A stretch of 64,000 nt of DNA from Cryptomeria japonica (lineage: Eukaryota > Streptophyta > Pinopsida > Cupressales > Cupressaceae). A program made the position numbers and the translations under genes. The stretch lies in assembly GCF_030272615.1 (NCBI RefSeq), contig NC_081415.1, positions 628,781,240-628,845,239 on the forward strand, written 5' to 3'. The notes under the pieces are model-generated. The model was not told the DNA's origin, searched no databases, and saw only the letters and a program-made list of their open reading frames with translations. Shown piece by piece: positions 22,518 through 33,057 of this stretch; position 1 is the first letter of the stretch, and each line of letters starts with the position of its first letter.

Positions 22518-23534
22518 ATGGTAAATCTGATGAAGCAACTTGAAGGAGCTCTTACAGACTATGATGCAGAGAAATTGAAAAATATCAAATTAGAAGATCA
22601 TTTAAGGGCAGCTCTGGATATCATTTAGGCAGTTCAAGAAAATTTTACTGTTGCAAGAAATAAGAGAAGAGAACTTTGTGAAAAACTGCAAAATGAGAAT
22701 GATGAAAAGGAATCACTTAATGATATGATAAGAAAGTTGAAACAAGAGATCATGACAACAAAAAATGAAATGCAGGATATGACTATGAGATTTTGCAAAG
22801 AGATTGAGGACAGGAAGAAGAATGAAGAAGAATTGACCAGAAGACTAAGTGATGTAGCAAATGAGAACACAAGACTTAGCTATGAAAATGACATGTTGAA
22901 GATAGATTTGATGCATACTCAGAATGACTCAAATGAACTGATGAGACAAAAAGAAATCTTGGAAAGAGAATTGGAAACTGCAAATCAACACAAAGAAAAA
23001 TTCAAGAAAAGCTCAGAGGAACTTGGTACCTTGCTAAAGAATCAAAAACCTAAAGGTGGCACTTCTGGAATTGGCTTTGAAGTTGGTGAAAGCTCTGGTA
23101 CTGCAAATACTCGGGATCACAACAAACCGGTAAGACAACCTAATGCTTATAAATTTAATGGAAAATGTTTTAACTGTAATAAGTATGGTCATAGAGAAAA
23201 TGAATGTAGATCTAGGAATTATCAGAATATCAACACACCCACCGGTCAATGTTCAAAATGCAACAAAGTTGGTCACAACTCTGAAAATTGCTGAATGAAT
23301 GTGAGATGTTATGTTTGTGGAAGATTTGGACATTTATCAAATCAATGCAGAACACAAACCAGCATAGGTTATGGGAAAGCTATTCAGAAGAATAATGTAA
23401 CTTGTTATGCATGTAACAAGATTGGGCATATTGCTAAATTTTGTAGAAGTAAAGGAACACCGGTAGACAACAAAAGTGCTAGCTTGAAAGGTAAAGAAAA
23501 AGTTGAAGAGATTAAGCAAGAATTCTCAAAATAA
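22518..23534 (+). pseudogene. Element A ORF1: gag-like protein with coiled coil and four zinc knuckles
   Basis: One frame from ATG 22518 to TAA 23534 (338 codons) with two internal stops, TAG at 22626 and TGA at 23292. The first ~190 residues are a charged heptad-like coiled coil (NDMIRKLKQEIMTTKNEM, ERELETANQHKEKFK). A Gly/Ser segment follows, then four CX2CX4HX4C knuckles: CFNCNKYGHRENEC, CSKCNKVGHNSENC, CYVCGRFGHLSNQC, CYACNKIGHIAKFC. All ligands are intact. The usual UBN2 gag core is absent. Zinc knuckles of this type bind nucleic acid in Gag. The final TAA may itself be a mutated CAA, since the frame continues as WIRKVDLNIGNTSPSVEP before further stops. Pol, expected next, is absent. Copy B has lost this ORF completely. 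Confidence 0.85.
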
Positions 23535-23979
23535 TGGATTAGAAAAGTTGATCTAAATATTGGGAATACTTCTCCATCGGTAGAACCAACCAATGCTTCA
23601 CCAGTAGGACAAAGTGATACTTCACCGAAAGGATAGAGCATTGCTCCACTAGCAAGAAGTTCTTCATCTAATTGAAGAAAAATTTCCTTGAGGGTTTGGC
23701 AATCTATAGATATATGTGCTAATTATTCCCTCTGTTAGAGATAAGAAGTTGAAAAATTATTTATTACCGGCAAACAATGTTAAGTGAATACTTAACCGGC
23801 ATGCAATTAATTTGGTAGATGGCAAAAAGACATTATAAAAATAAGATTTTAGCTCCATTTCATTTCACTGTGATTTCAAATTTTTAGAGAGCGCGGAGAT
23901 TCTGAGCTAAGGCATTTCGAGCAAGAAGCAAGCACACTCCAAGCAATCATCCACCCAAGGTAGTAAAAGGTATTTAATC
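23535..23979 (+). other. Spacer between ORF1 and ORF2 with a TATA-like box
   Basis: No continuous frame here. CATTATAAAAATAAG at about 23831-23844 is a good plant TATA box. A pyrimidine-A context (TTTCACTG) follows about 30 bases later, and ATG 23980 lies about 110 bases beyond in a non-coding 5'-UTR-like stretch. This could be an internal promoter for ORF2 or a coincidence in AT-rich DNA. Confidence 0.4.
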
Positions 23980-26900
23980 ATGGCATCCACCTCTGTAATT
24001 GAATACACAGCAAACCCTACTGTTGTTGAAGTAATAAAAAGACCTAGGCCCGTATTTCAGTTAGTTCCTGAGATAGCAAAGAAGGATGATACCTTAGGTG
24101 CTTTTTCTCAAATCCCTAAGGGAGTTGTATATGCTAAAAACCCCAGAATGTACATCCACTACAACATTGAAGAGTTAGGAGATGAGGAAATCAAAAACAT
24201 GTATAAAATCAGGATATGTGATAACACCGACAATGTTAAAGATGAACACAAGATTATTGAAACTCTAGGATTTACAAAGATCCTTAGCATTCCTGAATTT
24301 CCTAAGGATGTGATTAGGATAGTCTTAAGCAGAGTACATGGAGAATTTTTCTGGTTAGATGCAATCCATAAGATCACCAAGGAAGCTGTGAAAGCTATCA
24401 CAGGGTTACCGACCACCGGTAAGAGACCAGATAAAACCAAGAAGGTTCCCAATGACCTAGTTATAAAACTAACTGGTGCAACATTTGACAAGAGGTCTCT
24501 AAGGGTTAATGATGTAAAAGATATCAATGTGAGATTCATCAGTATGATATTAGGTTATAAAGCCACTCATGCTAATAGACTTAATTTAGTTTCAAGTTTA
24601 TGCATTAAGAGCACTTATGATAGGGTAACAGACAATGCAAAAATTGACATATGTGAATGGTTAAAGGATGAACTAATTGACAACCTTGGAAAGATCAAGA
24701 AGGACAAGAAAGGAACTTTTAGATTTGGAAATCTGTTAGTATGCCTAATGCTAAACATAACAAAATAGGTTCCCGGTATAGGTTACAAAGAACTTGGATA
24801 TGGCATACTGGTAGGAAAACAATTGACTGAACTATTCAATAACATGGGTGAGAACAAAGAAAACAATGTTAATGACTTCTTTCAAGCATTAAAGACCAAA
24901 ATGAAGAAAAGAATAAGGTTATCTCAAAAAATAGTAGACAAATACAAAGATGATATATGCTTTGTTATTAAGAAAGATGAAATCTAGATGGAAGCGGTCA
25001 TCCCAAGGACAATTTGGATAATTGAGATGGGCTATGAAACAGATGACCACATAGTTGAAACATATGCTAAAGCACTTCCGGAAGCCCCAAATGAACTGAA
25101 GGAAGAAGTATTTGGTAGTGCTGAGACTATAGAAAGCCAAATACAATCAAAGAAAAGAGTAAAGAAGGTTGAGGCATTTGTAAGGAAAGGGTCCAGACAA
25201 GCACAAGCCATTAAGGAAGATGTATTAAAGAAAACCGACATAATAGAGGATGAGTTGGCAGCTCCACAACTTGAAACTCACCTATCACCGGTAGGTACTT
25301 CTTTGGAAGGTGACATGCGAGCAACTTTTAAAAGAGTTGTAAGAAAAAGAGATCCCTCACCGGCAACCACACCTTCACCTAGAAGAACAAGGCAAAAACA
25401 ACAGGCAGTGAGATCTTTGGTTAGAAAGGCCACACCAAAGAAGAAACTAACACCTAAGAAGAAGAAAAGAGACTTGGCACCTCTTGATGTACTGCTAAAT
25501 GAAATCATAGAGGAAGGAAAACTAAAGAACATAGAGAAAATTTATGACACTCTAACTGCTGATGAGAAAGAGCAAGTTGAGAACAGTGTTATATTGCATA
25601 TGGACATGTACAAGAAATTTATGATGGAAGTAGTCAATGAAATTCCTGATGAATTATTCAAAAGACTTGAGGCCAGAAGGCAAGAAGTGATAGAATTAGA
25701 TAAGAAAATAAAAATTGAGAAACTACTTGTTGTATATCCGGTAAGCTCTCCACAAGAAATTCATGATTTGATTGCTCAAGCAAACCGGTCAATATTCTCT
25801 ACTGCACACCAGCATATTTCACTAATGGCAGGAAGAGTTAATGAAGTGACAGAGGAAATAGAAGATGGATGGGATATATTCCTGGTTGACAAAGAAAAAT
25901 AAGAAGAGTACAGGAATCCTAAACCTATAAAGGTATATTAGAAAGATAGAGACAAGGGGAAAGGTAAAGTTGGTGGACCACCAAGCATCAAAGTTAAAGA
26001 CAACCTACCCCCACTGGTGAAAATAACAACTACTGAAGATCAACCGACAGCAGAAAGTATGGATGTAGAGGATAACAATCCTAATTCTGAAGTCCTATAT
26101 ACTGTGAATGTTGATACTCAGAAGATCAACATAATAGTAGACAAAGATACAACTGATAAGTCAGCTATGGCTAATGAGCCTCTGATAGTAGGGGAAATAG
26201 AGAAACCGACAAAAGATATAGAGAAAAAGGTAGAGACTAAGTCACAGACTGAGACAACACAACATACAGAGAAAGCAATAGAGCTAAAGGCTCTGGAACA
26301 ACATCAACTAGAATAGGTACATAAGGAAATAGTGCCATCGGTAACTAGTGAAGTAGGAAAACCAGTGCTTAAAGAAATACAGACACAAACTGACCTACTA
26401 GAGGTCCATACAAGCATGGTTACTTCCACCAATACTCAGATTGTTGGATCATCATCAACATTCAAATCAACAAATGTGACTGAGGTATTACTTGATTCTA
26501 TCAAGAAAATAACTGACTACAGCTCATAGGCTTACAAAGCAATTGATGATTCCATACCAATTTTGAAGGTAATAGCTCCCAACTGTAATATAGATAATAA
26601 AGATTCTTTAGGGCAATTGGATACATTGTGTGAATATATCTCAGAAAACATTGAGAAAATAAAGGAAGAGTTAGTGAAGGATAAGGTACAAATTGAAAAA
26701 CAAAAATTCTTTGATGAGGAAATAAAGAAGTGTAACAGAGAGTTTGACACACTTCTATCAGAACTATGTAATTTGTTGAAAGAATACAAAAATCTGTATA
26801 AAGATACATGTAAAACAAACTTTTTGACTGTATATATTGACAAGAAAATGAGCAATGCACAGGATGAGATAAATAAACTTGCAGACAACTTTGTCAACTC

Positions 26901-27231
26901 ACCTGATACACTATCAGTTTTTGAAGAGAAGATAGCAAATTTTGAGGAAGAACTACTCAAATTAGAAAGGGAGAGAGAAAGAATAATAAACAAGGCAAAA
27001 CATTTGAGATCTAAACTAAGTCCAAGATTGGACTATTTAGCATCTCTGCAAAAGGAAATTTCTGAGGCATTAACACATGGAAGCAAAACACCAACAGAGC
27101 ATTTTCAGCATCTCACCGATACAGTAAAGAGAATTGAGACAACAATAAAGGATAGTAAGAAGTTTATGGATAGTATAAACTTAATTTTGGGAGATCTTTT
27201 TCAGATTATAACTACCCAGCTACAAGGTTGA
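23980..27231 (+). pseudogene. Element A ORF2: unclassified 1,083-codon protein, six in-frame stops, no frameshift
   Basis: A single frame runs from ATG 23980 to TGA 27229-27231. Internal stops are at 24766, 24985, 25900, 25939, 26314 and 26527; each is a TGG, CAG or CAA codon in copy B. Residues 1-300 look globular (FPKDVIRIVLSRVHGEFFW, GLPTTGKRP, GTFRFGNLLVCLML). Residues ~380-500 form a Lys/Arg-rich linker (TPKKKLTPKKKKRD) that could be nuclear-localizing. Residues ~500-620 and 860-1080 are helical and coiled-coil-like (EEELLKLERERERIINK). The part between is acidic and Thr/Glu/Gln-rich. I see no RT, integrase, protease or membrane segment. The N-terminal part faintly recalls plant-mobile-domain or plant transposon-protein families, but I cannot assign it. 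By position it corresponds to the env-like ORF of SIRE-type Copia elements. Function unknown. Confidence 0.8.
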
Positions 27232-27293
27232 GGTTATGGATAGATGAAACTACAAACTCCACTGACATCTTGACAACCTTTGTCATTGATGCC

Positions 27294-27303
27294 AAAGGGG
27301 GAG
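27294..27303 (+). promoter_or_regulatory. Extra PPT-like tract upstream of the real PPT
   Basis: GATGCCAAAGGGGGAG here repeats the sequence at 27448-27460; another GGGGG run lies at 27346. Copy B keeps the same duplicate (about 61408-61417). Repeated PPT-like tracts are known from SIRE-type Copia elements. Confidence 0.6.
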
Positions 27304-27450
27304 TAGTGGGATGAGAAAATTCAAAACACAGGAATCATATGCTCAGGGGGAGCTCTCACATTTTTGGTAAACCTTTTTTTTGGTAACATTTTTGCACTAC
27401 ACATTTTTGGATACTTTTTGAAATTTCTCATGAGTGTTGTCATCAATGCC

Positions 27451-27462
27451 AAAGGGGGAGAT
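27451..27462 (+). promoter_or_regulatory. Element A polypurine tract
   Basis: AAAGGGGGAGAT directly precedes the 3' LTR start at 27463. Confidence 0.85.
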
Positions 27463-28261
27463 TGTAGGCATATGCACACTCCAATGAGACATTATATGTG
27501 ATTGAAGGTTTTGTCATTGATGGCAACCTTGCAATCCTACGACACCGGCAAGACATTATACCGGCAAAGCTTTACACTGACAAGATAGTGCACCGACATC
27601 AGCAGATCACTCTACACCGGCATCGCCATAGAAGAAAACAAGTATACCGGCACAGAGGCCGAGAGGATTTTTGTTATACAATATTTTGTTTATTATTGTA
27701 AGCCAACTTGGCAAATTGTAAAATGACTCTTATATATAAAGGAGATCATTGTAGACATTTGTAGGAGTGATGAGGAGCATAAAGGAAAATATTAGGCAGA
27801 CCTAATGTGCGAAATATAGGTCAAGGGTATATGTAAAGAATAGAGAAGGAACCGGTACTGAATCTGGCATTGGAGATGCTATTGTAAAGCAGTACAAGTC
27901 ATTGGATTAGTATAATCCTTATTGTAAGTCAGTGTGACTTCCCATTGAGCAGTGAGCTCTAGGCAGTTGGCCTTCCTGCATGTGCAGGCCCCTATTGTAA
28001 GTAATATTCTCTTATTGGCCAGTGAGTGAATATTGTGGGTCACAAATCCCACTGAGGTTTTTCCCACACCGAGTTTCCTCATTAAACATCTTGTGTTATG
28101 GTGTACTTTTCATGTGGATGTTCTTGATTTTGTTTATTGCATTATTTCTTGCATACCGGTACACTGTTATATTATGTTCTGTATGTTTTAACTTAAGAAA
28201 TTCTTATTACCGGTTAGATATTGATTCACCATCCTTCTCAGTATATATGGGACCCCTAACA
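27463..28261 (+). repeat. Element A 3' LTR (799 bp)
   Basis: It runs TGTAGGCATATG to CCCCTAACA, with one change from TGTTGG at the start. TATATATAAAGG at 27731-27742 is the TATA box missing from the 5' LTR. Apart from two indels the two LTRs are nearly identical by eye. The hydrophobic frame at 28022-28297 (MWMFLILFIALFLAY) recurs in all copies of this LTR and is not regarded as a gene. Confidence 0.9.
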
Positions 28262-28412
28262 ATAGAGATAGGTGATGTGAAGATGATATTGAGATAGAAT
28301 ATGAGAGAATGAACCTTATAATGAAATAGAATAATGTTCGATGAGAATTAGAAGCAATTGAAGATGAGTGAAAATGATTGAGAAAGAGATGATGAGAAAA
28401 GAATCAACAAAC
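28262..28412 (-). mobile_element. G1 3' interior, right part, truncated
   Basis: After the ATAGA duplication the sequence continues G1 and matches 36257-36406 on the opposite strand. It stops at CTA (28410-28412), where it meets G2's LTR. CTA is shared by both partners, so the junction has 3 bp of microhomology. Confidence 0.85.
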
Positions 28413-29691
28413 TAAAAATGTCTCATTGATCATGTACTAATTATTCCTCTAATTGATTAAATAATTCTTTAATTATTTAATTAATTTAATTAATCTATTT
28501 CTTCTAATTTCATATTTCCTCATCATCTTATTAATTATTCTATTTTCCTATTCTATCACCATTTAATCATTTTAATCATTTTCTAAATATTAATTAAATA
28601 TTAATTATTTAATTAATTCTAATTAATTCCCCAATTTAAATAATTTTTATTATTTAAATAAATTGCTAATTATTCAATTTCTATCTCTAATCATCATTCA
28701 ATCATTAACCCTCTTCTAAATATTAATTAAATATTTATTATTTAATTAATTACGATTTAATCCTTTAAATTAAATAATCTTTATTATTTAATTAAAGTCC
28801 ATTTCTAAATAATTAAATAGTTTCTTTAAATTATTTAATTAAGTAATTAATTCTTCCATTTCCAAATCCCCAAATTCTAATTTCATTTAATTTCATATTC
28901 TTCTAATTTCTTCCAAATTCAATCACATGTGCACGATTTCAAAAATCAAATTGAAAATCAAAGTCAAGTTCTAAATATATTCAAATACTAAATTGAATTA
29001 ATAAATTCAATATTTGAATTAAAATCTCATGCAAAGATTAAATTGAAAATCTAAATCTAAATGCAAGCACATGTTAAATTAATTAATTAATTAAATCATT
29101 TATCTCTCCAATCTCTATTTCCATCTTTTAGTTAGCTTTTTCTAAATTAAGCTTTCTTTGTCATCCTCTTTATTTCCTCCAATCATTCTTTTTCTTCCAT
29201 CAATCAGCTTTTTCTTGATCAGTTAACTCAATTACTCTATTCAATCTATTGAGTTTCACTCCTAGAATCAGCAGTTCAACTATCAATTTTCATTTGAGCT
29301 CACCCGAGTTCCACCTCTTGATCAGTTTGTTCCACCTTTCAATCAATCTCATCCAAAAATCTATAAATTGAGCATTCAATCTCCATTTTAAATCCTCCTC
29401 AATCTTGGATGATTTTTTTCACTAATCACGAACTTTGAATCTTTGTGTCACTTGCAGGTTACCAAATAATATCTGAGAGCCATCATACCACGAAGAGGAG
29501 AAGAGCAATGGAAGTTCTACGCAGTCATGGAATAGGGAGTTTTTATTGATTGAAATTATAATTCCTATTTTGCTTGGTTGTATCATTCCATTGTTAGTTT
29601 GTTAAATTCTTTGATTAGAAGGGATTCATGATTTCCCTTTTTTCTTCTAATTGATTATTTTTTTTTATAAGATAAATGTTACATGCGCACA
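28410..29691 (+). repeat. G2 5' LTR
   Basis: It matches 36605-37882 from CTAAAAATGTCTC onward and ends ACATGCGCACA. The first ten bases (TGTAGACACC) are lost at the junction with G1. The U3 part is AT-rich. Confidence 0.88.
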
Positions 29692-29694
29692 TTT

Positions 29695-29710
29695 TGGTGA
29701 ACCCGACATG
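29695..29710 (+). promoter_or_regulatory. G2 primer binding site
   Basis: TGGTGAACCCGACATG starts three bases after the LTR end, the usual Gypsy spacing. The tRNA type was not determined. Confidence 0.7.
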
Positions 29711-29819
29711 AACTAACAACAATTTAACCTTCTTTATTTTTTCTGTGTGATTTTTGCAAATTGTGCAGATTTTTCATTTTTTTTGTAGGTTGCATGAATT
29801 TTGATAAAATATTTTTCCA

Positions 29820-30520
29820 TCACGTAATCAAGCTTACATCGTCATGCAATCGCATAGACAGGATCATGCATTTGACCCTTCGGGGTCATGCATTTGTTTT
29901 GACAGGGTCACGCAATTGCCCTGTCATGATCGCGCAATCGCCCTTTCTGGATCACGCATTCGCAGGAAGCTTTGCTGTTTCATTTTTTCTTCCATCTATT
30001 ATCTGTTTTGTTTAATTTTGTCTCAAATTTGGTTAATCTGGGATCAACTTGCTTTTATTTTATGATTTGATTAATATAGTTTATGGCAAGAAAAGTACAG
30101 TTCAGGATTTCAGGTGCAAGAAGGACGAAAAGAAGAGAAGCTAAACGCTACCAAAAGGTTCTCCAAGCAGAAAAATTGATACAAGATTCAGAAGAGCAAC
30201 TGGCCTTAGATAGATATAATAGCCTAGTTCTTTCTTATACAGTTAAATATGATCTAATCAATATTGAATGGATGATGAGGGATTTGGCTAGGGTTTCACA
30301 ATTGGTTTTGTAGGTTCCTGATTGGGTTTAGTTCTCTTATTTTTTTTAGTTTTTAACTTTTTTTTGTTGTCTACCTTCTGTCACACAATCGACCTGTTAG
30401 TGCTATGCAATCGACCAGATATAGTCACGCATTTGATCTGTCAGATTTACGCATTTGGTCTGTAAGTATCACTCATTTGCTTAGGTAGTATCACACAATC
30501 GCCTCTGTCAAGTTTTGGGT
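29820..30520 (+). repeat. Degenerate ~28-30 bp repeats in the Tat leader
   Basis: Phrases such as GGTCACGCAATTGCCCTGTC, GATCGCGCAATCGCCC and ATCACGCATTCGC recur about every 28-30 bases at 29830-29960 and 30380-30510. G3 has the same at about 63715-63885 on the opposite strand. They flank the small frame at 30083-30313 and do not form a constant-spacer array. Confidence 0.6.
30083..30313 (+). CDS. Short leader ORF, 76 aa, function unknown
   Basis: ATG 30083 opens a basic, helical frame (RRTKRREAKRYQKVLQAEK; later NIEWMMRDLARVSQLVL). It ends at TAG 30311-30313; G3 has TTGCAGGTTCC at the equivalent place (near 63936), so the stop may come from CAG and the frame may once have been a few codons longer. 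The right edge of G3 (63936-64000) contains its C-terminal part. Tat/Ogre-type Gypsy elements often have an additional ORF before gag, and this is a candidate remnant. No family is recognized. Confidence 0.4.
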   Translation: MARKVQFRISGARRTKRREAKRYQKVLQAEKLIQDSEEQLALDRYNSLVLSYTVKYDLINIEWMMRDLARVSQLVL

Positions 30521-30601
30521 TTCTGTTTTCTGTTGGTTTAATTTTACTACTAATCTTCTGTTTACAGCCTGTGATGAATTTGCAAGGAGGATTAGATTAG
30601 T

Positions 30602-30965
30602 AAATTTGCATGCACATCTCACATTTCAATTTTTAGTGCTTAAAATCAACAACAGTTAAAATTGACATGCATGGATAATCTCACACTTCGTTGTTGGTGC
30701 TTAAAATGAACAAGGCTAAAATTGACATGCATGGATAATCTCACACTTTGTTGTTGGTGCTTAAAATGAACAAGGCTAAAATTGACATGCATGGATAATC
30801 TCACACTTCGTTGTTGGTGCTTGAACATGGGCTAAAATTGACATGCATGTATCTTACACTTGGTTTTTGGTGCTAAAAATCAACAAATGGTTAAAATGGA
30901 CATGTATGCCTTCATACTTGGATTTGGTGTTTAAAATTGACATGCACATGCATATCTAACACCTA
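30602..30965 (+). repeat. 60-bp tandem repeat in the Tat leader
   Basis: Three nearly exact units begin at 30661, 30721 and 30781 (ATTGACATGCATGGATAATC), flanked by more diverged units. G3 has the array at about 63325-63625 on the opposite strand with two good units. Confidence 0.9.
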
Positions 30966-31144
30966 AATTTTGGCTATAAAATGAACATGAATCAGGCTGC
31001 ATTAGATTAAATCATTTTTTCATTTTCTTAAGGAAAAGAACTTTTTATTATGTCTAGGGTGGACCTATTGTTGCACTAACTAACTTTCTACCCACCACCA
31101 GGCTCTTAGGAGAAAGAAGGAAGGTGACAACGACATCCAAATTT

Positions 31145-31800
31145 TCGTGTATTCTATGTAGTGAGGGGTATCTTTGACTAGGGATTTCATCACCCCACGG
31201 AGGTACTTCAAATTGGGATGCGTTGGGGATATCATCTCTCCCAGCGTACTCTCGAGCGGGTTTTTTGAGCTGCTATATAAATATACTAGTCAGGTGGCTA
31301 GAGTGTTGAGTAAATTTGATGTATGTGGGGGCCTTCCCTATACCGATAGGCTCAACTAAAGCCTTAAGTGGCTTGCTCTGAGAATCCGTCGTTGGATCGA
31401 GACCCCTCAAAACCTAATACTAAGAACCAATCTAGTTGCCAAAAAACCCTACATTCAGTGATTCTAGGAGTATGGATCATACCCCATAGATACCCTTCAT
31501 GTACCTTACACTATGATACAAGAATCCCTCGGCTATAAGATCTTCGGATCTTCGGGGTAAGAGAGATTGGCATGCCCAAGAAGTGTGTTGCATGGAGTGG
31601 AGCCAATGTTGCCAGAATCTCTATCTATTCATTTTGTCTCGGTATTTTATTGTAAGGGCCTCACTGAATGGTGTCCACTATCCAGCCTAAGATTGTATTC
31701 TGTGCTTTTTTATGTATCATTGTGCTAGACCAGTATTGAGTTAGTCCCTTGGGCTATTTCAGGCCCTATCCCACGTATCTCCAAATTTTTTGAGATTGTA
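31145..31800 (+). other. Conserved leader segment with former coding frame
   Basis: This segment is shared with G3 (62520-63240, opposite strand) at high identity. In the element's sense a frame reads FITPRRYFKLGCVGDIISP, WLALRIRRWIETP and LRTNLVAKKPYIQ, broken by stops. At about 31410 one codon is CAA in G2 and TGA in G3; both derive by one transition from CGA. G2 also has an in-frame 15-bp insertion near 31262-31280. It may be an extra ORF upstream of gag as in Tat/Ogre elements, but no domain is recognized and the opposite strand is also open. Confidence 0.4.
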
Positions 31801-31959
31801 TGAAAATTGAGTCAGTCAGCTATACATACCTACCAACAATTGTTCTTAGATTTGGAAAACTACAAAACATTGTTCTACACATGAAGTTACCAAAAACAAA
31901 GTCTATTTTGAAGCTGATTCTCAAAAGTCCTTACATACTTGTGACCATAGGTAGTCCCT

Positions 31960-32175
31960 TACATAGTCTCTTGCATAGTCCAACTTATGTCCTTATTATC
32001 GTCCTACGTCTTTTGCATAGTCCCACTTATGTCCTCATTATCGTCCTCAATCCTTGGATAGTCCTCACTTACATCCTCATTATCATCCTAAATTCCTTGC
32101 ATAGTCCTCATTCACGTCTTCATTATCATCCATAGTCATTGCATAGTCCTAATTTTGTGTCCGCATTATCATCCT
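31960..32175 (+). repeat. 42-bp tandem repeat
   Basis: About five units of the form CATAGTCCNACTTATGTCCT followed by NATTATCGTCCT. The G3 counterpart is at about 57735-57963 on the opposite strand. Element B inserted into the edge of that array; the empty site here is GTCCC at 31954-31958. Confidence 0.85.
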
Positions 32176-32407
32176 CATATATGTCCTTGTCTAGACCTCA
32201 TATACGTCTATCTTAGTTCATCATCATTTGCACAATTATCCTAGAAATTCATACCCCAAATGTCCAAAAGACAATCAGAGGATCAATCAAACTCAACCTC
32301 AACTCAAACAAGTTGGTCAAGTTCAATCAAACATTGTCACATTTAGAGAAATGGAGAAAATATCTTACATGTTGTGATCATAAGTCCAAACCAAACAAGC
32401 AAACATC

Positions 32408-33057
32408 ATGGATTGGAATTATAAATTTCATAGGGAATGTGGAGGATTCATCCCTTCCATTCCTATTCCATCACCATCCATAGAAATATTAGCTCAACAA
32501 ATCAAAACTTTGCAACAACAAGTGACAGACATGGCTAGTCCTAACAACCATACGGGCTGGTTAGAAAACATGATGAGAGAAGTAATGGCCACAAGGGCAT
32601 CAATATCAGACCAACCTTCTTATTCTTGTGAGACCATTCAAACATGCCAACCTTTATTCTTCAACAAAATCATTCCTACCTCAATTCAACCAACATTAGA
32701 GTCATGTAAACCTTCTTTTTCTTTCAACCCACTATATCAATCATACCAATCACATCAACCCAACATTCAAAATTCATTCAACCAAAATCATACCACTTTC
32801 AACCAAAGTCCAAATCAAAATTCATTCAACCAAAAACACACCCCTTTCAACCAAATTCCAAATCAAAATTCACACCAACCCAACATTCAAACCTCTTTCA
32901 ACCAAATTCCAAATAAAAATTCACACCAACCCAACATTCAAACCCCTTTCAACCAAAGCCCAAATTAAAATTAATTCAACCAAAATCAAACATATTTCAC
33001 CCAAAATCATACTCCTTTCAACCAAAATCAAATCCCTCTCAACCAAAGCCCAAATTA
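32408..33057 (+). pseudogene. G2 ORFa: Asn/Gln-rich repeat protein replacing gag
   Basis: ATG 32408 opens 186 codons to TAA 32968. A short helical part (SIEILAQQIKTLQQQVTDMAS, MMREVMATRASIS) is followed by repeats of the type FNQ(N/S)PNQNS and HQPNIQT(P/S)FNQ from about 32755. The repeats continue past the stop to about 33057 with stops at expected CAA codons. No zinc knuckle or capsid domain is seen. The first 60 residues could be a divergent gag N-terminus; G3's gag has a similar LTQQIQNLQQQMMTM segment, so this may be a relic of the Gag front end. Function unknown. Confidence 0.5.

Larger units (their letters stand above)
21694..28261 (+). mobile_element. Complete non-autonomous Copia-like element A (6,568 bp)
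   Basis: Both termini (TGTTGGCATATG and CCCCTAACA) are present with the 5-bp duplication ATAGA at 21689-21693 and 28262-28266. Order: 5' LTR, PBS, gag-like ORF1 with four zinc knuckles, a spacer with a TATA-like box, the long ORF2, PPT, 3' LTR. No protease, integrase, RT or RNase H motif occurs in any frame. It interrupts the 3' interior of G1; the uninterrupted paralogue at 36401-36414 reads straight across the site. Copy B (57964-62348) shares LTRs and ORF2. Confidence 0.92.

Noticed and set aside
24159-24539. 126-aa minus-strand ORF within ORF2, with a counterpart at 58216-58632
   Set aside because: Antisense shadow of ORF2; both copies have it only because ORF2 is conserved.
30602-30965. 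CRISPR-like array
   Set aside because: Units are directly adjacent 60-bp repeats without unique spacers, and the array lies in a retrotransposon leader of a plant genome.
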